From Phyllobacteriaceae bacterium (GTDB lineage Bacteria > Pseudomonadota > Alphaproteobacteria > Rhizobiales > Rhizobiaceae), in NCBI GenBank assembly GCA_016711085.1, contig JADJTR010000002.1:248001-312000 (forward strand): DNA of 64,000 nt, given 5' to 3'. The translations under genes and the position numbers were made by a program. The notes beneath the pieces are model-generated. The model ran no database searches and was not told where the DNA came from. It worked only from the letters and a program-made list of their open reading frames with translations. Shown piece after piece: positions 37,043-45,414 of the stretch (its first letter is position 1; every line of letters begins with the position of its first letter).

Positions 37043-37726
37043 TCAGGGAACGAGCTTGTAACCGCCGCTTTCTGTCACAAGTATCTGGGCATTGGAAGGA
37101 TCGCGCTCGATCTTCTGCCGCAGGCGATAGACATGGGTTTCGAGCGTGTGGGTGGTGACGCCGGAATTGTAGCCCCAGACTTCCTCCAGCAGCACGTCAC
37201 GGGTGACGACCTTCGATCCGGCGCGATAGAGGTATTTGATGATCGAGGCTTCCTTTTCCGTCAGCCTGATCTTGCCGCCGCGCTGGTCGACCAGCAGTTT
37301 TTGTCCGGGCCGGAACAGATAGGGACCGACCTGGAAAGTGACATCCTCGCTTTGCTCGTGCTGGCGCAAATGGGTGCGAATGCGGGCCAGCAGCACGGCG
37401 AAGCGGAACGGCTTGGTGACGTAGTCGTTGGCGCCCGCCTCAAGACCGAGAATGGTGTCGGAATCGGTGTCGTGGCCGGTCAGCATGATGATCGGCGCCT
37501 TGAACCCGCCCTTGCGCAAGACCTTGACCGCTTCGCGCCCGTCCATGTCCGGCAGACCGACGTCCATGACGAGCAGATCGGTGACGCCGGCGCGCGCCGC
37601 CTGGATGCCCTTGGCGGCGGAGGATTCCTGCAGGACGCGGAATTCCTCGTGGAGGCCGAGTTGATCGGCCAGGGTGGTGCGCAAATCGTCGTCGTCGTCG
37701 ACAATCAGGATGGTGCGTTCGGTCAT
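37043..37726 (-). CDS. OmpR-family response regulator, CenR-like
   Basis: A 227-residue regulator. The receiver domain has the acidic pocket VDDDDDL, phospho-acceptor Asp in LLVMDVGLPDMDGREA, Thr in MLTGHD and Lys in YVTKPFR. The C-terminal winged helix includes RLTEKEASIIKYLYRAG and VWGYNSGVTTHTLETH, very like alphaproteobacterial CenR, which controls cell-envelope genes. No histidine kinase is adjacent. Divergent from an L,D-transpeptidase gene 130 bp away, which would be a natural envelope target. The CenR identity is by remembered similarity, not by alignment. Confidence 0.85.
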   Translation of the reverse strand: MTERTILIVDDDDDLRTTLADQLGLHEEFRVLQESSAAKGIQAARAGVTDLLVMDVGLPDMDGREAVKVLRKGGFKAPIIMLTGHDTDSDTILGLEAGANDYVTKPFRFAVLLARIRTHLRQHEQSEDVTFQVGPYLFRPGQKLLVDQRGGKIRLTEKEASIIKYLYRAGSKVVTRDVLLEEVWGYNSGVTTHTLETHVYRLRQKIERDPSNAQILVTESGGYKLVP

Positions 37727-37855
37727 GTGAACTCCTTGCCCGCCTCTCTCTTTGTCCGGCGAATGCCCGTCGGATGCAAGAGCGCGTTGCGTGGCGAAAA
37801 AATTGCTCTATGTCAGGATCCACTTACGCGAAATGGCTTCAAGGCGATGTGATCG

Positions 37856-38404
37856 ATGGGTGAACAGCGCGCCAATCTCCGAAAACCGCCGCCTGTCGCC
37901 GTTCGACCGAGCCCTTCCGACCCGCGCCAGGGCGTGATCCGCTTCGGCGCCGTGACGCTGCGCTGCGCCCTCGGCAAGGGCGGAATATCGGCCTTCAAAC
38001 GCGAAGGCGACGGCGCCGCGCCGCTCGGGCGGATGAGCATCCTCGGTGGCTATTTGCGTCGCGACAAGCGCTTCGCCGCGCCGAACCGGCTGGACTTGCG
38101 GGCAATCCGGGCGACGGACGGCTGGTGCGACGCCGCATCCGATCGCAACTATAACCGGCCGGTCCGCCTGCCCTACGCGACGAGCGCCGAGACGATGCGG
38201 CGCAACGATTCGCTCTACGATATCTGCCTCGTGCTCGACTGGAACATTCGTCCGCGTCGGCGCGGGGCGGGGAGCGCCATCTTTTTCCACCTTGCCCGGC
38301 CGGGCTATCTGCCGACCGAGGGTTGCATCGCCGTGTCTCGGCGCGACATGGCCCGGCTGCTGCCGTTCCTGACGAAGCGTTCGGCGGTTATCGTCCGGCG
38401 CTGA
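37856..38404 (+). CDS. L,D-transpeptidase (YkuD family)
   Basis: A 182-residue protein. The active site is FFHLARPGYLPTEGCIAVSR, with the conserved His and catalytic Cys of YkuD enzymes. Upstream are GRMSILGGYLRRDK and a YDICLVLDWN strand. No signal peptide is seen from the ATG at 37856; a short form is common in this subfamily in Hyphomicrobiales. These enzymes form 3-3 peptidoglycan cross-links or attach proteins to the wall. It is divergent from the CenR-like regulator and converges on the DUF1761 gene 3 bp away. Confidence 0.82.
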   Translation: MGEQRANLRKPPPVAVRPSPSDPRQGVIRFGAVTLRCALGKGGISAFKREGDGAAPLGRMSILGGYLRRDKRFAAPNRLDLRAIRATDGWCDAASDRNYNRPVRLPYATSAETMRRNDSLYDICLVLDWNIRPRRRGAGSAIFFHLARPGYLPTEGCIAVSRRDMARLLPFLTKRSAVIVRR

Positions 38405-38407
38405 GGC

Positions 38408-38815
38408 TCAAAGGCCGAAGGCGCCGATGACCGTCCCCATGATCAGGGCGACGCCGAGCCAGTGCGCGCCGTCGATCAGCGACAGATCCCAGCCATACAT
38501 CTGGTAGCGCTGATTGATGATCATGGTGGTCGCCATGAATCCGAGCCAGACGAAAAAGGCCGAGACGAGTCCGTTCCACAGCGTCACCTGACCGGCGCCG
38601 AAATGGCCGTTCATGCCGGCCATCACCCAGGCCATGACCAGTTCGCAGACGAAGGTCGTGGCGAAGAGGACCGGGTCCATCTTCGCGTCCTCCGGCTTCA
38701 GCCGGGCGGCCTTCATCCAGGGCTTGGACAGAGTCCCGTAGAAGACGGCGCCGAAGACGAACGCGGCGACGGCCGCGGCGATGACGGCGATAGTATTCAC
38801 TCCCTCGAAGCTCAT
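38408..38815 (-). CDS. DUF1761 membrane protein
   Basis: A 135-residue protein from ATG 38815 with four membrane helices. It begins MSFEGVNTIAVIAAAVAAFV and has the family motif FVFGAVFYGTLSKPWMKAA, then a C-terminal HWLGVALIMGTVIGAF. Function is unknown. It is the last gene of a - strand run starting with the YciI-like gene, 58 bp after the methyltransferase. Confidence 0.8.
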   Translation of the reverse strand: MSFEGVNTIAVIAAAVAAFVFGAVFYGTLSKPWMKAARLKPEDAKMDPVLFATTFVCELVMAWVMAGMNGHFGAGQVTLWNGLVSAFFVWLGFMATTMIINQRYQMYGWDLSLIDGAHWLGVALIMGTVIGAFGL

Positions 38816-38873
38816 GGCTTCCTCCTCCTCATGCGGGAATTGAACCAAGGGAACGCCCGATTCGGGTAAAAAA

Positions 38874-39572
38874 TCAACCGGACAGGAAACGCCAGACGGT
38901 GGTGCGCTTGACCTCGGCGTCTTCCAGGTCGCGGGTGACGGCGACATCGTAAGCGGCCAGCTTCTCCAGCCCGGTTTTCGGCAGATAGGCGCGGCCGGGA
39001 TCGCCGAGGAGGATTTCGGCGCCGCGCCGGGACAAAGCCGAGAACCACGGCAGCAGACGTTCGACGATGTCGCGCTGGTAGAAAATGTCGCCGGCGAGCA
39101 CGAGGTTCCAGCCATCGTCGCGCCCGATGAGATCGTCGCCGATCCAGTTGAGGCTCACGCCGTTCAGGCCGGCGTTCAGCGCCGCGGCGTCGGCCGAAAA
39201 GGGATCGATGTCGGCAGCGGCGACGCTCGCTGCGCCGGCCAGTTTCGCGGCGACGCCAACGAGGCCGGAACCGGAAGCAAAATCGAGGACGCTTTTTCCC
39301 GCGACGGTTTCGGGATGATCGAGAATGTAGCGGGCAAGCCCTTGACCGCCGGCCCAGGCAAAGGCCCAGAAGGGCGGCGGCAGGCCGATTTCCTGCAGTT
39401 CCTCCTCCGTCCTCAGCCACAGCGCATGGGCTTCGTCGGCGAGGTGAAGGCGGATTTCCGGCACATGCGGCGGGGCGAACACCGCCGTGTTGGCGCGAAT
39501 GAACGCGACGCGGTCGCCAAGGGCGGAAACGGTCAGGATGCGTATCCGCCCATGGCGCAGACCTCGGCCCAT
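38874..39572 (-). CDS. Class I SAM-dependent methyltransferase, ETFB/METTL20-like
   Basis: The core reads IRLHLADEAHALWLRTEEEL, GLPPPFWAFAWAGGQGLARY, then the SAM-binding motif VLDFASGSGLVGVAAKLAG and NWIGDDLIG. This matches the protein-lysine methyltransferases of the ETF-beta/Nnt1 group. The start is unsure. ATG 39572 is the nearest standard codon but overlaps the EVE gene by 40 bp; a CTG at 39536 overlapping the EVE stop would give a better-sized N-terminus (VSALGDRVAFIRANT). A small indel could also hide the true start. Confidence 0.8.
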   Translation of the reverse strand: MGRGLRHGRIRILTVSALGDRVAFIRANTAVFAPPHVPEIRLHLADEAHALWLRTEEELQEIGLPPPFWAFAWAGGQGLARYILDHPETVAGKSVLDFASGSGLVGVAAKLAGAASVAAADIDPFSADAAALNAGLNGVSLNWIGDDLIGRDDGWNLVLAGDIFYQRDIVERLLPWFSALSRRGAEILLGDPGRAYLPKTGLEKLAAYDVAVTRDLEDAEVKRTTVWRFLSG

Positions 39573-39952
39573 TCGGCTTGCGTCACCGGCTGCACCGACA
39601 GGCGCGAATTGGCGACCAGCGCCATGGCGGCGAGTTTCGGATTGGCCTTGATGGCGGAAAGCGCAACCGGCGTCGGCATGGCGGCTACCGCGCGGATGTC
39701 GACGCATTCCCAGGTCGGGTTGTCGGCGGTCGAATCGGCGTGAGCCAGCGCCGCGACCTCGACAATGCCGACCACCGCCAGGCCTTCGTTCGAATGGTAG
39801 AAGAAGCCGAGGTCGCCGAGCCGCATGGCGCGCATGTTATTGCGCGCGAGATAGTTGCGCACGCCGGTCCATTCGGTCGGGTTCCCGCCGGCCGCCTTCA
39901 TCTGGTCCCACGACCAGGCCGACGGTTCCGATTTGAACAGCCAGTAACGCAT
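39533..39952 (-). CDS. EVE-domain protein (modified-base reader fold)
   Basis: A 139-residue protein beginning MRYWLFKSEPSAWSWDQM at ATG 39952. It is a single PUA-like EVE domain: WTGVRNYLARNNMRAM, GDLGFFYHSNEGLAVVGIVEV, and WECVDIRAV. EVE and YTH domains bind modified bases in DNA or RNA; small stand-alone EVE proteins are widespread in alphaproteobacteria without an established target. It lies between the YciI-like and methyltransferase genes with overlapping or near-overlapping ends. Confidence 0.92.
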   Translation of the reverse strand: MRYWLFKSEPSAWSWDQMKAAGGNPTEWTGVRNYLARNNMRAMRLGDLGFFYHSNEGLAVVGIVEVAALAHADSTADNPTWECVDIRAVAAMPTPVALSAIKANPKLAAMALVANSRLSVQPVTQAEWAEVCAMGGYAS

Positions 39953-39953
39953 G

Positions 39954-40251
39954 TCACTTGCCCTGCGGGCGCATTGACGACCCAGTTCCATGGCCGGACA
40001 TCGACCGTCGCGAACAGACCGGCCCTGGCGTAGGGATCGGCGGCCGCTACCGATTCGGCTTCTTTGCGGTCGACGACGTCGATCATCACCAGGCTGCCGT
40101 CCGGCTTGCCGTCCGCGCCCAGGAACGGACCGGCGAATTTCAGTTTGCCGCTCACGTTGAGGCCGTCGAGAAACGCGAGATGGGCCGGGCGGTTTTCAAG
40201 CCGCAGGGGCAGATGGCCGGGCTTGTCGGTGCAGATCAGGGCGAACAGCAT
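39954..40251 (-). CDS. YciI-family protein (frameshifted at the last codons)
   Basis: A ferredoxin-like-fold protein: MLFALICTDKPGHLPLRLEN, RPAHLAFLDGL, then GSLVMIDVVDRKEAESVAA and DPYARAGLFATVDVRPW. His and Asp of the presumed active site are kept. As read, the frame runs 55 bp into the EVE gene. Removing one C from the run at 39961-39963 gives VVNAPAGK and a stop at 39954, for 98 residues, the normal family size. The reaction is unknown. It sits 12 bp downstream of gpsA. Confidence 0.8.
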
Positions 40252-40263
40252 GGCGTCTCCGGG

Positions 40264-41241
40264 TCAGGATTCCTCGTCCTTCAGTGGACGGGCAAGCAAT
40301 TGGCCGACGGCTTCGCCGATGCGGATGCGTCCGTCAAGCAGAGCGGCGGTGGCGGCTACGATCGGCGCGTCGAGGCCGCGTTCGGCGGCGATGCGGGCAG
40401 CGATGCCGGCGGTGGCCACGCCCTCGGCCAGCGGTCTTCCCTCCAGCGGCTCGCCTTTGCCCAGCGCCACGCCATAGGAAAAATTGCGCGATTGCGGCGA
40501 AGAGCAGGTGAGGATCAGGTCGCCAAGGCCGGAGAGGCCCATCAACGTCTGCGGGCGCGCGCCGAAGGCCGCGCCGATGCGGCGCAATTCGACGAAACCG
40601 CGCGTGATCAGCGCCGCGGTGGCGCTGGCGCCGAGGCCGGCGCCGATTGTCGCGCCGGCGGCGATGGCCATCACATTCTTCAACGCGCCGCCGACCTCGA
40701 CGCCGATCAGGTCGTCCGTCGAATAAAGACGCAGCGTCGGGGTCGACAATTGCGCCGCCAGACGTTTGGCGAGTTCGGCGTCGGCGGAGGCAAGCGTCAC
40801 GGCGGTCGGCAGGCCGCGCGCCACGTCGGCGGCGAAACTCGGGCCCGACAGGGCGGCGACGGGACTGCCCGGAAACACATCGGCGACGATCTCGGACAGC
40901 AGCTTGCCGCTTGCCGCCTCGATGCCCTTGGCGCAGAGCACCAACGGCGCATTGGCCGGCAGAACGGGCGCGAGGCCGGCGAGCGCGGCGCGCAACGCCT
41001 GCGCCGGCACGGCCGCGAGGACGATCTGCGCGCGATTCAGCGCCAGACCCGGATCGGCGGCGACGGCCAGTCGCGCATCAAGCGCGACGCCGGGCAGATA
41101 GCGCTCGTTCCGGCGCGTTTCAGCCATGGCGGAGGCATCGGCCGCGTCGCGCGTCCACAACGCGACCTCCTTGCCGGCGCTGGCGAAGGCGTTGGCGAGC
41201 GCGGTGCCCCAGGCGCCGCCGCCGAGAACCGCGATCTTCAT
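40264..41241 (-). CDS. gpsA: Glycerol-3-phosphate dehydrogenase (NAD(P)+)
   Basis: A 325-residue protein. It has the NAD-binding start MKIAVLGGGAWGTALANAFA, the substrate motif SGPSFAADVARGLPTAV, catalytic Lys in VGGALKNVMAIAAGA, and LMGLSGLGDLILTCSS. It reduces dihydroxyacetone phosphate to sn-glycerol 3-phosphate for phospholipid synthesis. Its ATG overlaps the tsaD stop by four bases, so it is translated with tsaD. Confidence 0.96.
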   Translation of the reverse strand: MKIAVLGGGAWGTALANAFASAGKEVALWTRDAADASAMAETRRNERYLPGVALDARLAVAADPGLALNRAQIVLAAVPAQALRAALAGLAPVLPANAPLVLCAKGIEAASGKLLSEIVADVFPGSPVAALSGPSFAADVARGLPTAVTLASADAELAKRLAAQLSTPTLRLYSTDDLIGVEVGGALKNVMAIAAGATIGAGLGASATAALITRGFVELRRIGAAFGARPQTLMGLSGLGDLILTCSSPQSRNFSYGVALGKGEPLEGRPLAEGVATAGIAARIAAERGLDAPIVAATAALLDGRIRIGEAVGQLLARPLKDEES

Positions 41242-42335
41242 GCTTTCGCCCCCTTGCGGCCGGCGCCGTAGAGCGGCGCGGCCGCCTCGTCGAGCGGCCA
41301 GCGCGGCCGCGCCTCGAGCGCAAAGGGATTGGCCGGAAGCAGCCCGGCGCGGAAGCGCTCCAGACCGGCCCAGGCGATCATCGCGGCGTTGTCGGTGCAC
41401 AGGGCCAAAGGCGGCGCGACAAGCGTAAAACCGCCTTTGGCGGCCGTTTCCTCGAGCGCCGCGCGCAAGGCCTTGTTGGCGGCGACGCCGCCGGCGATGA
41501 CCAGCGTCGGGCGCTTCGATCCGGGGTGCTCGGCAAGAAAACGGTCGAGGGCGCGCGCCACCCGGTCGGCGACAGCGTCGGCCGCCGCCTTCTGGAACGA
41601 CGCGGCGAGATCGGCGATATCCTGCTCCGTCAAAGGCGCGATGGCGGTCGCCGCCTGCCGCACCGCGGTTTTCAATCCCGAGAACGAGAAATCCGGCCGC
41701 GCCTCGCCCTTCATCGGGCGCGGCAGGGCGAAGCGGTCGGAATCGCCGGTTTGCGCGGCGATTTCCAGCGCCGGGCCGCCGGGATAGGGCAGGCCGAGCA
41801 GTTTCGCCGTCTTGTCGAAGGCTTCGCCAAGCGCATCTTCGATGGTCGACGCCATGCGGCGGTAGCGGCCGACGCCCTCGACGGCGACGATCTGCGTATG
41901 GCCGCCGGAGACCAGCAGCAACAGATAGGGAAAGTCGATAGCGGCGATCAGGCGCGGCGACAGGGCGTGGCCTTCGAGATGGTTGACCGGGACCAGGGTC
42001 TTTCCGGTCGCCGCGGCGATCGCCCGCGCCGTGACGAGGCCGACGATCAGGCCGCCGATCAGGCCCGGACCGGCGGTGGCGGCGACGCCATCGATGTCGG
42101 CGAGCGTCGCGCCGGCGTCGGCGAGCGCGGCCCGGATGATGCCGTCGAGCGCCTCGACATGGGCGCGGGCGGCGATTTCCGGTACCACGCCGCCAAAGGC
42201 CGCGTGCTCTTCGATCTGGCTCAGCACCGCGTTGGACCGGATTTCCGCGCGACCGTCGGCCGACAGGGCGACGACGGCGGCGGCGGTTTCGTCGCAGCTG
42301 GTTTCAATGCCGAGAAAAAGGGTCGCGGCGGGCAA
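41238..42335 (-). CDS. tsaD: tRNA N6-threonylcarbamoyladenosine transferase TsaD
   Basis: A 365-residue ASKHA-fold protein. The start FLGIETSCDETAAAV, metal-binding EIAARAHVEAL and VNHLEGHALSP, LLLVSGGHTQIV, and DFSFSGLKTAVRQ are diagnostic. It transfers the threonylcarbamoyl group to A37 of ANN-decoding tRNAs and is essential. The best start is TTG 42335; no ATG or GTG gives a family-like N-terminus. It is divergent from hemC with a 69-bp intergenic region, a common arrangement in alphaproteobacteria. Confidence 0.95.
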   Translation of the reverse strand: MPAATLFLGIETSCDETAAAVVALSADGRAEIRSNAVLSQIEEHAAFGGVVPEIAARAHVEALDGIIRAALADAGATLADIDGVAATAGPGLIGGLIVGLVTARAIAAATGKTLVPVNHLEGHALSPRLIAAIDFPYLLLLVSGGHTQIVAVEGVGRYRRMASTIEDALGEAFDKTAKLLGLPYPGGPALEIAAQTGDSDRFALPRPMKGEARPDFSFSGLKTAVRQAATAIAPLTEQDIADLAASFQKAAADAVADRVARALDRFLAEHPGSKRPTLVIAGGVAANKALRAALEETAAKGGFTLVAPPLALCTDNAAMIAWAGLERFRAGLLPANPFALEARPRWPLDEAAAPLYGAGRKGAKA

Positions 42336-42404
42336 GATTGCGTTCCGGGCCTGTTGCGCTTTATACGGCCGGATGCACCGGCCGGGCCGGGTTAACATGT
42401 TGTC

Positions 42405-43337
42405 GTGGCCATGAAAACAATGCGGCTGAGAATCGGAACGCGGGGCAGCGCGCTGGCGCTGGCGCAGGCGCATGAGACGCGCGTCCGGCTGATGGCGGCC
42501 CACGGCCTGCCGGAGGACGCCTTCGACATTGTCGTCATCCAGACTTCCGGCGACCGCATCCTCGACCGGCCGCTTTCGGAAGCCGGCGGCAAGGGCCTGT
42601 TCACCAAGGAAATCGAGGAGGCGCTGCTCGACGGCCGCATCGACATCGCGGTGCACTCGTCGAAGGACATGCCGACGGCGCTTCCCGACGGACTGGCGCT
42701 GGTCTGTTTCCTCGAACGCGAGGATGTGCGCGACGCCTTTATCGGCAGGGCGGCCGCGCGGTTTGCCGATTTGCCCCGGGGCGCGGTCGTCGGCTCGTCG
42801 TCGCTGCGGCGGCAGGCGCTGATCCGCCGGGCGCGTCCCGATATCGACATCGTCATGTTTCGCGGCAATGTGCAGACGCGGCTGCGCAAGCTCGACGAGG
42901 GACAGGTCGCCGGCACGTTTCTGGCGCTCGCCGGCCTGAAGCGGCTCGGTCTGGCGAACCTCGCCACCGAGACGCTCGAAATCGACGATTTCCCGCCGGC
43001 GCCGGGGCAGGGCGCGATCTGCATCGAGGCGCGGGCCGACGATTCCGCCACCCGCGGCCTGCTGGCGCCCATCAATCACCGCGCGACCGAGATCGCGCTG
43101 ACCTGCGAGCGCGCCTTTCTCGCCGGTCTCGACGGGTCCTGCCGAACGCCGATCGCCGGCCACGCCATCGTGCTCGGCGACCGCGTCGATTTTTCCGGCA
43201 TGATCCTGACGCCTGACGGGCGCGAGGCGCACGACACCGTTTTGGACGGCGCGGCGGACGACGCCGCGTTGCTCGGCCGGGCGGCGGCCGACAAATTGCG
43301 CGCCATGGCCGGCGCGCGGTTCTTCGACAGTTGGTGA
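42405..43337 (+). CDS. hemC: Hydroxymethylbilane synthase (porphobilinogen deaminase)
   Basis: A 310-residue protein (GTG 42405 or ATG 42411). It contains RIGTRGSALALAQAHETR, the substrate-pocket VHSSKDMPT and SSLRRQALI motifs, APGQGAICIE, and the dipyrromethane cofactor Cys in LDGSCRTPIAG. It joins four porphobilinogen molecules into hydroxymethylbilane in haem synthesis. hemD begins 2 bp after its stop. Confidence 0.96.
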   Translation: MAMKTMRLRIGTRGSALALAQAHETRVRLMAAHGLPEDAFDIVVIQTSGDRILDRPLSEAGGKGLFTKEIEEALLDGRIDIAVHSSKDMPTALPDGLALVCFLEREDVRDAFIGRAAARFADLPRGAVVGSSSLRRQALIRRARPDIDIVMFRGNVQTRLRKLDEGQVAGTFLALAGLKRLGLANLATETLEIDDFPPAPGQGAICIEARADDSATRGLLAPINHRATEIALTCERAFLAGLDGSCRTPIAGHAIVLGDRVDFSGMILTPDGREAHDTVLDGAADDAALLGRAAADKLRAMAGARFFDSW

Positions 43338-43339
43338 TC

Positions 43340-44017
43340 ATGAAAGTGCTGGTGACGCGGCCGGAGCCCGACGCCAGCCGCACGGCGGAACGCCTGATCG
43401 CCGCGGGACATGAGGTCGTCATCGCGCCGTTGCAGGAAATTCGCCCGCTTTCGATTGCGAAGCCGGAGGGAGAATTCGACGCCGTGGCGGCTACCAGCGC
43501 CAATGCGCTTCGACACGCGTCCGAACGGATCGTGGCCGATCTGGCCCCGCTGCCCTGCTTCGTGGTCGGGCCGGAGACGGCGCGGGCGGCAAGGGACGCC
43601 GGTTTTGCCGATGTGCGCACCGGACCGGGCGCGGCGCGCGGTTTGGTCGACATTGTGAGGAACACCGTGATGGCGGGCGGCCGCATCGCCTATTTGTGCG
43701 GCCGCCAACGCAAGCCGGACCTGGAATATTGCCTCGGGACCGCCGGTTTCTCTATTGTCGCTGTCGAAATCTACGAAACCGCCGCCGTCGAAAAACCGGC
43801 CGACCTGATCGCCGACGGCATCGATGCGGCGCTGGTCTATTCCGTCGGCGCGGCGCGACGGCTTTCCGGCGCTTTTGGCGCCTTTCCGGCGAAGACCCGC
43901 TTCGTCTGCATTTCCGGCGATGCGGCGGCGGCGTTGCCGGCGCATTGGCGACAGCGCGCCACTGTCGCCGTTCGGCCGGATGAAGAGGGGCTGTTCGAGG
44001 CGCTGTCCCGCCTGTGA
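43340..44017 (+). CDS. hemD: Uroporphyrinogen-III synthase
   Basis: A 225-residue protein starting at ATG 43340. Sequence identity in this family is low, but VLVTRPEPDASRTAERLIA, FDAVAATSANALRHAS, CFVVGPETARAARDAGF and ISGDAAAALPA follow the HemD pattern of two similar lobes. It closes and inverts the last ring of hydroxymethylbilane. The position right after hemC confirms the call. Confidence 0.92.
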   Translation: MKVLVTRPEPDASRTAERLIAAGHEVVIAPLQEIRPLSIAKPEGEFDAVAATSANALRHASERIVADLAPLPCFVVGPETARAARDAGFADVRTGPGAARGLVDIVRNTVMAGGRIAYLCGRQRKPDLEYCLGTAGFSIVAVEIYETAAVEKPADLIADGIDAALVYSVGAARRLSGAFGAFPAKTRFVCISGDAAAALPAHWRQRATVAVRPDEEGLFEALSRL

Positions 44018-44103
44018 CGGCTGGCCGCCTTGCCGCCGCCGCCGGCACAGTCTAGGAGAAAACCGCTTCCGCCGCCGCGCATCCAGTCGACCGGAGAATT
44101 CCC

Positions 44104-45412
44104 ATGGCCAAGTCGCCACGCATCCGCCACTCCCGGGACATGGCCGCGCCCGTCACCATTGAATTGACGCCGGATGCGGTCAGCGAAACGCCACCCGACA
44201 GCGACACGGCCGCGACCCTTGCGCCGGACGACGCCCCCGCATCGCCCGACAACGCCGAAATGGCGCAAGCGGCCCCGATCGAATTGGATTCCGGGACCGA
44301 CGCCGAACCGGCGCAGCCGGAACCGGCCGAACCCGCCGCCGCTCCGTTCGAGGAACCGCCTGCCCCGGTCAAATCATCGCCGCCCAAGCGCGGTTTCGCT
44401 TCGCTCGTGGCTGCCGGCCTGATCGGCGGCGTCGCGGCGACAGGCGGCAATTGGGCTTACGATTACTTCAATCCCGCTGCCTCGGCGCCTGCCCAACCGG
44501 GTCCGGACATTGCCGCCGAATTTGCCGCGCGAGATGGTCGCATCAGCGAAATCGACGCCGCCATCGCCGCCGTCAAGGCCGAGGTCGAGAGCGTCAAGGG
44601 CGCGCTCGCCGCCGCCAATCCGGGCGCGGCGCCCGATCTGACGGCATATGACGCGCGGCTCGCCGAACTGGAAAAGAAGCTCGCCAACCTCGCCATCGCC
44701 GGCGGCGATCCGGTCGCGGCGGAAAAACTGGCGGCGCTCGACGCGAAAACTCGCCGAAATCGCCGCCGTCGCCGCCGCCGCGAGCGACGCGGCGAAGACG
44801 GCGAGTGAAACCGCCGGGGCGCAGGCTGCGCGTGTCGACGCGATTGCGGCATCCGTCAGGGCGGTCGAGGAAAAGGCGGCCGCCGCCGCCGGCAATCCGA
44901 AAATCGCCATCGCCATCGCCGCCGCCGCGCTCAAATCGGCCGTCGATCGCGGCCAGCCGTTCATGACAGAGCTCGAAACCTATGCGGCGGTTACGCCCGA
45001 CGCGCCGGAAATCGCCAGCCTTCGCGCCTTCGCCGCTTCCGGCGTGCCGACGCGCGCCGATCTGGCGACGGCGGCCGGGGAAACTGCGGTGGCGATGATC
45101 GCGGCGATGGCCGTGAACGATCCGCAGGCCGGGTTCTTCCAGCGCTTGCTCGACAGCGCCAAGGCGCTGGTGACGGTGCGGCCGATCGGCATGGTCGAAG
45201 GCGAAGGCATCGAGGCCATCGCGGCGCGCGTCGAAGCGCGAACCAAGGCCGGCGACCTCAAGGGCGCGCTCGACGAGATCGCCAAGGCGCCGGAACCGGC
45301 CAAGGCGGCGGCGGCCGGGTTCGTCACCAAGGTCGAGGGCCGGATGACGGTTGAAAACCTCATCGACGCCGCGCTCGCCGCCGCGCTCAAAACCGGCGGG
45401 ACCGGGGGCTGA
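44104..45412 (+). CDS. Mitofilin/COG4223-like membrane protein (frameshifted)
   Basis: A corrected length of 435 residues. The N-terminal 90 residues are acidic, Pro/Ala-rich and disordered. One membrane helix (SLVAAGLIGGVAATGGNWAY) follows, then a long periplasmic coiled coil (from about 140) and a helical C-domain with TKAGDLKGALDEIAKAPEPA and VENLIDAALAAALK. This is the alphaproteobacterial relative of mitochondrial Mic60, which shapes inner-membrane folds. An extra A in the run 44746-44749 breaks the frame; with three A it reads LDAKLAEIAAV. It lies between hemD and hemY, its standard position. Confidence 0.85.
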
Positions 45413-45414
45413 CC

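Noticed and set aside
40647..42395. 582-codon + strand frame opposite gpsA and tsaD
   Set aside because: It is Arg-rich without domain features and lies opposite two firmly identified essential genes.
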